64,000 bases of DNA from Alkalihalobacillus deserti (GTDB lineage Bacteria; Bacillota; Bacilli; Bacillales; Bacillaceae_D). Where the stretch lies: contig NZ_JAJAFR010000001.1 of assembly GCF_020734105.1 (NCBI RefSeq), positions 434,001 through 498,000 of the forward strand. Direction: 5' to 3'. The notes below the pieces were generated by a model, which did not search any database, was not told the origin of the DNA, and saw only the letters and a list, made by a program, of their open reading frames with translations. The position numbers and the translations under genes are program-made. Positions 53,995 to 62,357 of this stretch are shown one piece after another. Position 1 is the first letter of the stretch. Each line of letters begins with the position of its first letter.

Positions 53995-55464
53995 ATGAAA
54001 AGTTATTCGGAGTGGTTTATGTGCCCTATTGCTGGAGAGTGGAGAGATGGTTCAAGTGATCGAGTTTTATCTGTGGAAAATCCATATACGAATAAAGAAC
54101 TCGTTAAAATTAAAATGGCTACTACAAGCGATGTAAATAAGGCGTATGAAGAGGCGGAACGTGTACAAAAGAAATGGGCTCAAACTTCACCTTATGAAAA
54201 AGAAAAGATTTTAAGAAAAGCTGCCGATTTACTAGAAGAAAGAAGAGAACAAATTGTTGATTTAATTATTAATGAAGCGGGGGGGAGTAGAATCAAGGCG
54301 AACATGGAAGTTTCAGGTTCGATAAATTTAGTAAAGGAAGCAGCTTCGTACCCTTTTCAAATGGAAACTCGTATATTCCCTTCTATTGTACCAGGAAAAA
54401 CAAATATGGTAATTAAAGAACCAGTCGGGGTTGTCAGTATCATTACCCCATGGAATTTCCCATTTTCACTATCTATGCGTTCTGTGGCTCCAGCACTAGC
54501 TACAGGGAATGGAGTAGTCATAAAGCCATCACTTGATACACCAATTACTGGTGGACTCCTGCTTGCAAAAATATTTGAGGATGCAGGATTACCAGCGGGG
54601 TTAATAAGTGTGATTGTAGCTTCAAGCCAAGATATTGGCAACTCATTTATTACAAACTCAGTTCCGAAAATTGTTTCTTTTACTGGCTCGACAGAAGTAG
54701 GAAGAAAGATAGCGCAAGTAGCTGGAGAAAATTTAAAAAAGGTTTCTCTTGAGCTTGGCGGAAATAATGCATTCATCGTTTTAGACGACGCGAATATTGA
54801 AAATGCTGCAAAAGCTGCTGTTTTTGGTAAATTCCTACACCAGGGGCAAATCTGTATGGCTATTAACCGGATTATTGTAGACAAAGCTGTTTATAATGAG
54901 TTTGTCGAAAAGTTTGTTCATAAAGTATCTAATTTAAAAGTAGGAGATCCCGAGAACCAGGAGACTGTAATTGGTCCATTAATTAATCAGAAGCAAGTCG
55001 AAACAGTTAAAGGTTTATTAGAAAAAGGAATCGAAGAAGGGGCGAAAGTGGCCCTTGAAGGGAAAATAGTTGGAAATGTTGTAACCCCATTTGTATTAAC
55101 CGATGTCAAAAATAATATGTCAATCGCACAAAGTGAAATCTTCGGCCCTATTGCCTTAATTATACCAGTTCAAGATGAAGATGAGGCAGTCCGAATTGCC
55201 AATGATTCACAATATGGATTAAGTGGAGCTGTTTTTTCAAGATCTACTAAACGTGCGCTTAACGTAGCTAAGCAAATTAAGACAGGAATGATCCATATCA
55301 ATGATCAAACCGTTAATAATGAACCAATGGTACCTTTTGGGGGGGAAAAAGATTCAGGTATTGGTAGACATGGAGGAGAATGGTCTGTTGAAGAGTTTAC
55401 TACGGTGAAATGGATTTCTTTACAGGAGAAAGAAAGAGCCTTTCCGTTTGGAGCTAGTAACTAA
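53995..55464 (+). CDS. Aldehyde dehydrogenase, benzaldehyde/vanillin-type
   Basis: This 489-residue NAD(P) aldehyde dehydrogenase shows TPWNFPFSLSMRSVAPALAT, VIKPSLDTPITGG, the cofactor loop FTGSTEVGRKIAQVAG, the general base in KKVSLELGGNNAFIV, the catalytic Cys in GQICMAINRIIVD, and EIFGPIALI. The opening and the end (GGEKDSGIGRHGGEWSVEEF) resemble Bacillus vanillin/benzaldehyde dehydrogenases (YfmT-like). The ATG follows GAGGAGG. It fits as the step after the alcohol dehydrogenase at 48794. The gene is monocistronic with a terminator. Confidence 0.85.
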   Translation: MKSYSEWFMCPIAGEWRDGSSDRVLSVENPYTNKELVKIKMATTSDVNKAYEEAERVQKKWAQTSPYEKEKILRKAADLLEERREQIVDLIINEAGGSRIKANMEVSGSINLVKEAASYPFQMETRIFPSIVPGKTNMVIKEPVGVVSIITPWNFPFSLSMRSVAPALATGNGVVIKPSLDTPITGGLLLAKIFEDAGLPAGLISVIVASSQDIGNSFITNSVPKIVSFTGSTEVGRKIAQVAGENLKKVSLELGGNNAFIVLDDANIENAAKAAVFGKFLHQGQICMAINRIIVDKAVYNEFVEKFVHKVSNLKVGDPENQETVIGPLINQKQVETVKGLLEKGIEEGAKVALEGKIVGNVVTPFVLTDVKNNMSIAQSEIFGPIALIIPVQDEDEAVRIANDSQYGLSGAVFSRSTKRALNVAKQIKTGMIHINDQTVNNEPMVPFGGEKDSGIGRHGGEWSVEEFTTVKWISLQEKERAFPFGASN

Positions 55465-55507
55465 CGTTAACTTGGTGTATGGACTAACCTAAAACAGTGA
55501 AAATAAA

Positions 55508-55562
55508 ATACCTCTGAAAATGGTACAATCAAAAATAGTACTTTTATCAGGGGTGTTTTTTT
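55508..55562 (+). terminator. Rho-independent terminator
   Basis: ATACCTCTGA and TCAGGGGTGT arms (wobble pairs) with an inner GGTAC/GTAC pairing, followed by TTTTTTT. Confidence 0.75.
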
Positions 55563-56273
55563 GTGACGAATTGTAATATTAAGTGGGCAGTTGTTAGGGA
55601 TAAGTGGAAAGTAAATTAATAAATCAGGAAATAATGGACGATTTTGGATAACAAGTTGAAGCATGAGGGGAATGATAAAGAAAATCGATACGTTGAGGTA
55701 AGCAAGTATAAGCATTTAGTAAACGGTTTTGAAACGGGCCGACAAAACGGTAACGTAGTCTATTAGGACAGGCGTTGTTCATGAAAGTCTAAGGGAACAA
55801 GGTTGGTGTTTGTGTCAGATAAATCAGATACAAAGAAGCCTAAAAGTACCTTAGAATTCCACCGACTTTAGTCATGTGGAGTTTCAGTTGAAGCAACTGA
55901 AAGAATAGCTCTAAAAATCTGTGAAAATGTACTTCTTTCTGTTTTCGCAACTAAACTGGCGGTATATCAAAGATCTTTGGAAAAGACTAAATTGGGCTTC
56001 TTGAATTGAAGAAGCGACCGTTAGGGAGCACGCCTTCAAAGCATCAGTGAAACGGCCATTTCCCTTCAAGTGTTCATCATGAATCTCTCGAAAGCCCTTC
56101 GAGAAATTTTTATTTTTTTCATGGGTTTAGAACCAGGAACTTCAGTACCGATAAAAGTAAATTGAAATCGTGTGAATCTATAGAGTTATTCAGCAATACT
56201 TAAATAGACATTGGAATTCACTGAGTGATAAAATAAAAATGCGAGCTATTCTACTAAAGTTGGTGTATTAATT
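55563..56273. other. Gene-free stretch before the ROK regulator
   Basis: About 700 bases with no supported gene. A hairpin TCTCGAAAG/CTTCGAGA at 56095-56113 is followed by a T-rich run and looks like an orphan terminator. Other pieces look like worn coding sequence, but I could not assign them. Confidence 0.4.
56095..56123 (+). terminator. Orphan terminator
   Basis: TCTCGAAAG and CTTCGAGA arms with a short loop, followed by AAATTTTTATTTTTTT. Confidence 0.65.
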
Positions 56274-57467
56274 ATGCTGAAGTCCTTTATAAAAGATGAA
56301 CTTCCAAAAAATCAAATTTTAAAAACGATCTATTTATTGATCCATGACCATGGTCCAACTACTAAGACAGACCTTTTAGAGAAGACTAATCTGACACAGA
56401 CAACTTTGTTTCGTATTATTGAACGTTTGGAAAAGGAAAAGTTGATCGTGGAGTGCGGATACGGGGAATCAAACGGCGGGCGTCCACCTATTCTATATAA
56501 GATCAATGCTCGATTAGGGTTTATCATTTCTATACATATTAACAGGATGTTTACGAGAGTTTGTTTGCATAACCTTCAATTTGAAAGTCTAGATGAAGTT
56601 TCTATTTCAATGACGAAAAGTCATACACCTCGGGTCGTGATCGATGAGACTTTCAAGAATATTCAGCGATTTATGAGTAAACATCATTTCACAATAGACG
56701 ATTTACTCGGAATAGGGATTGGAGCAATTGGTCCACTTGACCGAGAACAAGGGGTCATTCTAGAACCAGAACCGTTTGCTGCTCCAGGATGGGAAAATGT
56801 TCCGATTGTAGAGGAGTTTAAAAAACGTTACCCGGTGAAAATAATGCTTGAGAACGGTGCAACATTGGCAGCATTAGGAGAATATAAAGGAGATAGTTCA
56901 AACTATAAGAATATTCTTTGTTCAATCAGTAGCTGGGGAATAGGATGCGGTATCATTTCGAATGGAAAAGTGGTTAGGGCTCATAATGGAAATGTCGGAC
57001 TATATGGTCACATGGTTGTAGATATTGGTGGAAATAAATGCAAGTGTGGTAAAAGAGGCTGTCTGCAAGCATATACTTCACTTTATGCGATTTTAAAAGA
57101 CTTGGAGTCTAATTATCTTTCAGAGAAAAGGGACTTAACTTGGTTCAGAGATAATACAATTCCATTGATTAAGGAGCTAAACCGTAATCGCGAGGTTACG
57201 TATGAAGCTGTTATGCGTTCAGCTTATTATTATGGGGTGGGATTGTCTAATATTATTAACCTTCTTGAAACTGAAGTGGCAGTACTTTCAGGACCACTAA
57301 TTCAATTGTACAAAGGCTATTTTGAAAAGGTAAAAGAAACAGCCATGCAACATATTACTTTGAATAAGAACGTAATAATTGTTCAAGAAAAATCATTGCA
57401 GGCATCTGCTTCAGTTGGGGCAGCTGTTACTATTTTTTCTTCATTATTTGGGAGAGAAGAAAATTAG
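56274..57467 (+). CDS. ROK-family transcriptional regulator (NagC/XylR type)
   Basis: This 397-residue protein has an N-terminal winged helix-turn-helix (HGPTTKTDLLEKTNLTQTTL, then FRIIERLEKEKLIVE) and a ROK sugar-kinase-like domain. The latter shows IGIGAIGPLDREQGVI, NGATLAALGEY and the zinc motif KCKCGKRGCLQAY (CxCGxxGC). The usual ATP-site DxGxT is changed, as in repressor members. It probably represses the genes that follow: three CCAAAATGAA half-sites lie in the 220-bp gap before the MBL gene. Effectors of ROK regulators are usually sugars, but the regulated genes here suggest an acid or a glycosidic compound. Confidence 0.85.
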   Translation: MLKSFIKDELPKNQILKTIYLLIHDHGPTTKTDLLEKTNLTQTTLFRIIERLEKEKLIVECGYGESNGGRPPILYKINARLGFIISIHINRMFTRVCLHNLQFESLDEVSISMTKSHTPRVVIDETFKNIQRFMSKHHFTIDDLLGIGIGAIGPLDREQGVILEPEPFAAPGWENVPIVEEFKKRYPVKIMLENGATLAALGEYKGDSSNYKNILCSISSWGIGCGIISNGKVVRAHNGNVGLYGHMVVDIGGNKCKCGKRGCLQAYTSLYAILKDLESNYLSEKRDLTWFRDNTIPLIKELNRNREVTYEAVMRSAYYYGVGLSNIINLLETEVAVLSGPLIQLYKGYFEKVKETAMQHITLNKNVIIVQEKSLQASASVGAAVTIFSSLFGREEN

Positions 57468-57553
57468 TTGATTGTATATAATTTATTGAAAAATTTAAAA
57501 ATTCTATTTATTTTTTCGTTTGAATGAGTTATTATATTTTTAACCACTTTTAT

Positions 57554-57644
57554 CCAAAATGAATTTAAGGTTGGTGGAGGAATAAGGATTAAATACACCG
57601 GAAAATGTAAGCGGTTCATTTTGGTCTCTTTTATCCAAAATGAA
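57554..57644 (+). promoter_or_regulatory. Three half-sites, likely ROK operators
   Basis: CCAAAATGAA occurs at 57554-57563 and 57635-57644, and its complement TTCATTTTGG at 57615-57624. The last two form an inverted repeat with a 10-bp spacer. The longer string TTTTATCCAAAATGAA is shared by both direct copies. A cre-like TGTAAGCGGTTCA (one base short) overlaps at 57606. They lie between the ROK gene and its probable target operon. Confidence 0.65.
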
Positions 57645-57695
57645 AAAAAGAAAAACAGGATCGGAAAAAAACAAAAACAATAGGGAGTGATTACC

Positions 57696-58517
57696 ATGTC
57701 AGAAATCTCAATCGTTATGCTAGGAACGGGAAGTCCACGTCCAAATTTGAACAGATCACAACCAGCGCAGGCACTGGTTATCGGCAATGAAACCATTTTA
57801 GTTGATTGTGGGGAAGGTACGACTACTCAGTTAATGAAAGCCGGGATTGTGCCAGAGTCAATTAATTATGTAATTTTTACTCATTTACACTCAGATCATA
57901 CGCTAGGGTACGCTCAGTTTTTACTTGGTGGTTGGGGACAGGGCAGGTCAGAACTTACTGTTATTGGTCCAAAGGGAACAAAGGATCTTCATGAAAGTAT
58001 CTTGAAAATGTATTCATATGATATCGACTATCGTTGTTCACTTGGCCGGTCTGGAGCGGGGATTCGTGATGTTCGTATTATTGAATTCAGTGAGCCTGGA
58101 GAATTATTGGAGAATCCTTTACCATACAAGATCACTACAGCACGTATGATACACAATGTTCCTACTTTTGCTTTTCGTTTTGAAATCGGTGGGAAAACGA
58201 TTGTTATATCAAGTGATACATCACCGAATGAGGAAATTGTAGATCTAGCAGAAGGGGCCGATCTATTAATTCAGAATGCAGGTCTGACAACAGGAGAGAA
58301 GAGTCAAGCCCTCGAAAAAATTTGGGATCAGCTCCAAAAGGAACATTGTAGTCCTACCCAAGCTGGTATTATTGCAAAAAGAGCGAAGGTAAAAAAGGTT
58401 GTCCTTACCCATTTTCTCCCGGAGGCTGATGGACGTATTGCATTCAAGGAGGCATCTGCTGTGTTTTCCGGAGAAGTAATTGTACCAGAAGATTTGGAAG
58501 TTATTGCAGTAGAATAA
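57696..58517 (+). CDS. MBL-fold metallo-hydrolase (RNase Z/arylsulfatase-like)
   Basis: This 273-residue metallo-beta-lactamase-fold enzyme shows TGSPRPNLNRSQPAQALVIG, motif II FTHLHSDHTLGYAQFLLGG (HxHxDH zinc site), a His in ARMIHNVPTFAFRFEIG, the Asp in VISSDTSPNEEIVDLA, and the last His in KVVLTHFLPEADG. The layout is that of the RNase Z-like/arylsulfatase-type subgroup, which also includes small-molecule hydrolases. ATG 57696 has AGGGAG upstream. It is followed 54 bp later by a TAXI binding protein, so it may hydrolyse an ester or conjugate before or after uptake. The substrate is inferred. Confidence 0.8.
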   Translation: MSEISIVMLGTGSPRPNLNRSQPAQALVIGNETILVDCGEGTTTQLMKAGIVPESINYVIFTHLHSDHTLGYAQFLLGGWGQGRSELTVIGPKGTKDLHESILKMYSYDIDYRCSLGRSGAGIRDVRIIEFSEPGELLENPLPYKITTARMIHNVPTFAFRFEIGGKTIVISSDTSPNEEIVDLAEGADLLIQNAGLTTGEKSQALEKIWDQLQKEHCSPTQAGIIAKRAKVKKVVLTHFLPEADGRIAFKEASAVFSGEVIVPEDLEVIAVE

Positions 58518-58571
58518 GGGTCTAATTTAAACTTTTGTAAGAGTTAAAACCAAACTAGGGGAGATGATTTA

Positions 58572-59597
58572 ATGAAGCATGTTCATGTCGGTTTAGTTTT
58601 CCTATTTCTTGTTTCACTTGTGCTTGTTGGCTGTGGAAATGGTAACTTAAGTCAACCAACAAATGATGAGAATAAAACAGAAGGTAGCTTTTCAGGGATA
58701 ATTCCTGTCTACACACCAGGTTCTGGCGGGATTAATTATATTATAAGTGCTGGTTTAGCCAATATTTTAAATAACGAACAGGTCATCCCTGGTGCTTCAT
58801 TTGCTACTGAAGCGACGAATGGAACATCAGAAATTGTGCAATACATGTCTGAACGGCATGAACAAGGTAGACCGGCTTTTGGCGGAATAGGGTCAATAGG
58901 AGCTGATCAAGCTTTTAATGGAGTTTTAGATCCGGTTCCTGGAGAACATGATTATTTAAGAGGTGTAGGTTTCTTAAGTTATAATGCTCTTCATTTGGTC
59001 GTTCTTGAAAAATCTCCAATTCATTCATTTAAAGACTTAGCTGGAAAACGGATTGGAGTTGCAGCGATCGGAACACCTCCTACTGAATTACTTGAAGATT
59101 TGATGGAGGCTCATGGAGTTAGTAAAGACAATTATCAATTATTACCACTTAGCAGTTTTACGGAAATACAAGAAGCTATTCTTAATGGTAGTGTAGATGC
59201 AGGTTATTTAATGGGAGCGATACCTGCGCCAACAGTTAGAGAAATTGCCCAAACTGAAGATGTTAGAATTATTCCTGTAGAACCTAGCATAATGGCGGAT
59301 TTTGTTGCACAACAACCTTATTATTCCTCTGTCGACATTGCAGCTGGCACATATAAAGGACAAGACGAGGATATTAGTATTGGTGCATTCTATTCCATTT
59401 ATATAACGCACGAAAAGACTGATGATGAAATGGTCTATAAATTTTTAGAAACGATAATGGAAAATGCAGAAGGCCTTAAAGAGATACATCCAACATTTGA
59501 TATCGTACCGGAAACAGTGGTAGAAGGTGTGACGATACCATACCACCCAGGAGCGCTACAATATTTTGAAGATCACGGTATAGAGATTCAACAATAA
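58572..59597 (+). CDS. TAXI-family TRAP substrate-binding lipoprotein (second system)
   Basis: This 341-residue protein has a lipoprotein signal (FLFLVSLVLVGCGNG). TAXI features are VYTPGSGGINYIISAGLANI, HSFKDLAGKRIGVAAIGTPP, and SFTEIQEAILNGSVDAGYLM. It differs clearly from the first TAXI protein (47346). AGGGGAG precedes the ATG. It leads the permease gene with a gap of 111 bp that holds a strong hairpin. The ROK-controlled promoter upstream of the MBL gene probably drives the whole set. Confidence 0.85.
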   Translation: MKHVHVGLVFLFLVSLVLVGCGNGNLSQPTNDENKTEGSFSGIIPVYTPGSGGINYIISAGLANILNNEQVIPGASFATEATNGTSEIVQYMSERHEQGRPAFGGIGSIGADQAFNGVLDPVPGEHDYLRGVGFLSYNALHLVVLEKSPIHSFKDLAGKRIGVAAIGTPPTELLEDLMEAHGVSKDNYQLLPLSSFTEIQEAILNGSVDAGYLMGAIPAPTVREIAQTEDVRIIPVEPSIMADFVAQQPYYSSVDIAAGTYKGQDEDISIGAFYSIYITHEKTDDEMVYKFLETIMENAEGLKEIHPTFDIVPETVVEGVTIPYHPGALQYFEDHGIEIQQ

Positions 59598-59618
59598 CTT
59601 GAAATTTCAAAACAGCAG

Positions 59619-59653
59619 GTTCGAGAATAATGCAAAAGCATTTATTCTCGAAC
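59619..59653 (+). promoter_or_regulatory. Intergenic hairpin between TAXI binding protein and permease
   Basis: GTTCGAGAATAA-TGC and GCA-TTTATTCTCGAAC pair with one bulge around AAAA. There is no T-run, so it could slow 3' decay of the binding-protein message or partly attenuate the permease, giving the usual excess of binding protein. A similar hairpin stands at 53747-53793. Confidence 0.6.
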
Positions 59654-59708
59654 AGTATCTTAAATTAATGTATGTAACTTCCGGAAACTACAGTGAGGAG
59701 TGTAGATT

Positions 59709-61610
59709 ATGTTTCAGAAAGGGATCACTAGGGTCGTAGTAATTCTTGCTCTATTCTTGGCTTTTTTTCACCTTTATGCCGGAGGGATTCAAATATTCCC
59801 TTCTATGCAGCAGCGAGGAGTCCATCTTGGTTTTGCTCTTGCTCTGATTTTTTTACTATTTCCTTTTATTAAAAAATCTAATGAAGAAGATTTAGCATCT
59901 CGAGGGAAATTAGCTTGGATCACAGATACTTTACTGGCAGGGACGACGATTTTTGTGTCTGTGTATATTTATTTGAATTTTATTGAATTATCGATGGCTT
60001 TTAGTTCTCCAACAACGACGATGTTAGTAGTGGGGATATTGAGTATTGTTTTAACATTGGAAGCAGCGCGTCGTATTATTGGTTGGGCTTTACCGATATT
60101 AGCCGCTTTATTTCTTGTATACGCTTTCTTAGGGGATAAATTACCTTTGCTTTTCGCTCACTCAGGTTATAGCACTCAGCGTATTATTACTCAGGTTGGA
60201 TTATCAAATGAAGGGGTATACGGTATACCTCTTGGTGTTTCTGCTACATACGTAGTGTTGTTTGTCCTATTTGGGTCTTTTTTAGAAAAGTCTGGAGCAG
60301 GAAAATTTTTCATCGACATGGCATTTTCTTTAGTGGGACGCTTTAGAGGTGGGGCTGCTAAAGTTTCGATTGTAGCTAGTGCGTTATTTGGCTCAATTAG
60401 TGGAAGCCAGGTTGGAAATGTGGCGACAACAGGAATATTAACCATTCCGTTAATGAAACGTGGAGGATATAAGGCTCAGTATGCAGGAGCAGTTGAATCA
60501 GTTGCGTCAACAGGTGGGATGCTTTTACCTCCGGTGATGGGCGCGGTAGCTTTTTTAATGGCTGATTTTTTACAAGTAGAATATATTAAAGTTGCTCTAG
60601 CTGCTTTAATCCCAGCACTGCTTTATTTCATAGCCATTTTTATTATGGTTGATTTAAGAGCTGCTCGCATGGGAGAACAGGTACAAAGTGACTATCAAGT
60701 TCCAAATCTTAAAGAAATGATTATAACAAAAGGACATTTAATTATTCCGTTATTAATTTTAGTTTATTTATTGGTTGTTCCTCAGCTTGCACCTCCAGAA
60801 GCAGCATTTTGGGGTATTGTTGCAGTTCCTCTTGTCTGTCTGTTACGTAAAGAGACTAGAATGAGTTTACATGATATTAAAGAAGCCATTGTTCAAGGAG
60901 TGAAGCTATCATTAGTTGTAGCTGCTGCTTGTGCTTGTGCTGGTGTTGTCATAGGTGTTATCAACATGACAGGGATGGGTTTAAGGTTTTCTGGTATCTT
61001 GATTGAACTTTCTGGTGGTCATTTATTTCTATTGCTTTTATTAACAATGATTGCTTCTGTCATTATGGGAATGGGTTTACCTCCTGTAGCCTCTTATATC
61101 ATCCTGGCCGTCTTAGCAGCACCAGCAATAACGCAACTTGGAGTACCAAGTATGGCAGCTCATATGTTCATATTTTACTATGGAGTACTCTCCGGAATTA
61201 CTCCTCCAGTAGCGATAGCTGCGTATGCGGCGAGTGGGATAGCTAAATCCAATCCCATGGCAACATCGGTGACTGCAGTGAGATTAGCTTTAGTAGCTTT
61301 TATCGTTCCCTTCATGTTTGTCTATGGTCCAGCATTAATTTTCCAAGGTAGTGTAGTAACGATTGTACTTGCTTCAGTTACCGCACTTATTGGGATATAT
61401 GCTTTAGCAGTTTCTTTAGAAGGGTATTTAAAACAACCAATCCTAATCATTTCAAGATGCATGTTATTTTTAGGAGCCGTTTTCTTAATAAATGTAGGAA
61501 TCATACTTGACTTCATTGGTCTATTAATGATTGTTCTCACATTGCTTTATGAATTAAAAGGCAGGAAATTAATTGTTGAATCAGATTATAGTGCAAAAGA
61601 GATTGTATGA
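59709..61610 (+). CDS. TAXI-type TRAP transporter, fused membrane subunit (second system)
   Basis: This 633-residue fused permease has about 17 hydrophobic segments. Matching landmarks with the first system are VGRFRGGAAKVSIVASALFG, SISGSQVGNVATTGILTIPL, SVASTGGMLLPPVMGAVAFL, and MGMGLPPVASYIILAVLAAP with GITPPVAIAAYAASGIAKSN. It works with the binding protein upstream to import a carboxylate, probably driven by sodium. GAGGAG precedes the ATG. A terminator follows at 61631. Confidence 0.85.
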   Translation: MFQKGITRVVVILALFLAFFHLYAGGIQIFPSMQQRGVHLGFALALIFLLFPFIKKSNEEDLASRGKLAWITDTLLAGTTIFVSVYIYLNFIELSMAFSSPTTTMLVVGILSIVLTLEAARRIIGWALPILAALFLVYAFLGDKLPLLFAHSGYSTQRIITQVGLSNEGVYGIPLGVSATYVVLFVLFGSFLEKSGAGKFFIDMAFSLVGRFRGGAAKVSIVASALFGSISGSQVGNVATTGILTIPLMKRGGYKAQYAGAVESVASTGGMLLPPVMGAVAFLMADFLQVEYIKVALAALIPALLYFIAIFIMVDLRAARMGEQVQSDYQVPNLKEMIITKGHLIIPLLILVYLLVVPQLAPPEAAFWGIVAVPLVCLLRKETRMSLHDIKEAIVQGVKLSLVVAAACACAGVVIGVINMTGMGLRFSGILIELSGGHLFLLLLLTMIASVIMGMGLPPVASYIILAVLAAPAITQLGVPSMAAHMFIFYYGVLSGITPPVAIAAYAASGIAKSNPMATSVTAVRLALVAFIVPFMFVYGPALIFQGSVVTIVLASVTALIGIYALAVSLEGYLKQPILIISRCMLFLGAVFLINVGIILDFIGLLMIVLTLLYELKGRKLIVESDYSAKEIV

Positions 61611-61630
61611 GTAAAATGTTTATGGGAGAA

Positions 61631-61670
61631 GATACCGTCTGCTGAATGAGGAGACGGTGTCTTTTGTTTA
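61631..61670 (+). terminator. Rho-independent terminator
   Basis: GATACCGTCT and AGACGGTGTC arms (one wobble) with an 11-base loop, followed by TTTTGTTT. Confidence 0.85.
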
Positions 61671-61681
61671 GTGGTTTAGAA

Positions 61682-61947
61682 AACCCCTGGCTATGCCAGG
61701 GGTTCTAAAGAGCTTCTAGCGTGGTATTAAAAAAAACTCACTTGATGGTAGGATAAAGTTGGTTTCCCGACCACTTCATCTCACCATAGAAGGAGGTATG
61801 CCCGTGAAGGACATGAATAGTTTAGCACACACAACATGGAATTGTAAGTATCACATAGTTTTTGCTCCAAAGTACAGAAGACAAATCATAGATTTCCAAT
61901 TAAATACAACTAAAGAAAACAGGTTAGTCTTTTTGGCAAAAAAATAG
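61682..61947 (+). mobile_element. IS200/IS605-type element remnant (left end plus truncated tnpA)
   Basis: The hairpin AACCCCTGG-CTATG-CCAGGGGTT at 61682-61704 is the usual subterminal structure of IS200/IS605 elements. Behind it, GTG 61804 (AGGAGG before it) starts KDMNSLAHTTWNCKYHIVFA and PKYRRQII, the conserved N-terminus of the TnpA Y1 transposase, which then changes to unrelated sequence (DFQLNTTKENRL). The catalytic HUH pair and Tyr are gone. It sits at the left edge of the second IclR-Rieske block. Confidence 0.75.
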
Positions 61948-62237
61948 ATTAAGTATACTGGTGAAATTTTACTTTTTAAACGAAATGATTTTACCAATTA
62001 GAGTGATAATAGAAAAGTTTACTCTTCACAGCTGTGTCGAATCATTGGTAGTTGACAAGTTTGTAAATCATGAAAATATTAAGACAACCTCACATTGCCT
62101 CTAGCGCTTACAATAGTCTTTAACACCTTACACACATGAATTCCTTGAAAAATGAAAACAACTGATGATCATGCCAACGTTTTTGAACAACCTTTTGATT
62201 AATCTTCATATTATTTCTACAATAACTCCCTTTTTTT
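61948..62237. other. Gene-free stretch between IS remnant and duplicated block
   Basis: AT-rich with no supported gene, ribosome site or repeat. The similarity to the first copy begins only at about 62238. Confidence 0.4.
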
Positions 62238-62290
62238 CTATATTATATAGTACCTAATGATAAACTCAGGTTATAGAGTGAGGTTTTTTT
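62238..62290 (+). promoter_or_regulatory. Hairpin before the second IclR gene, related to 39795-39860
   Basis: CTATATTATATAG, ACCTAATGATAAACTCAGGT and a GTGAGG-T7 end reproduce the inner part of the hairpin that terminates dctM. Here there is no upstream operon for it to end, so it was copied with the IclR promoter. Confidence 0.55.
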
Positions 62291-62293
62291 GAT

Positions 62294-62322
62294 TTGATAA
62301 AAAAGTAGATTGATGGTTAAAT
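62294..62322 (+). promoter_or_regulatory. Putative promoter of the second IclR gene
   Basis: TTGATA and TTAAAT at 17 bp spacing; the spacer (AGTAGATTGATG core) is nearly identical to that of copy 1. Confidence 0.6.
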
Positions 62323-62357
62323 ATAGGAACAATCGCTTATAGAAACCGAGGTTAATC

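Noticed and set aside
55563..56273. Possible toxin-antitoxin or small RNA gene in the gap before the ROK gene
   Set aside because: No paired small frames with ribosome sites and no promoter-terminator pair; only an orphan terminator.
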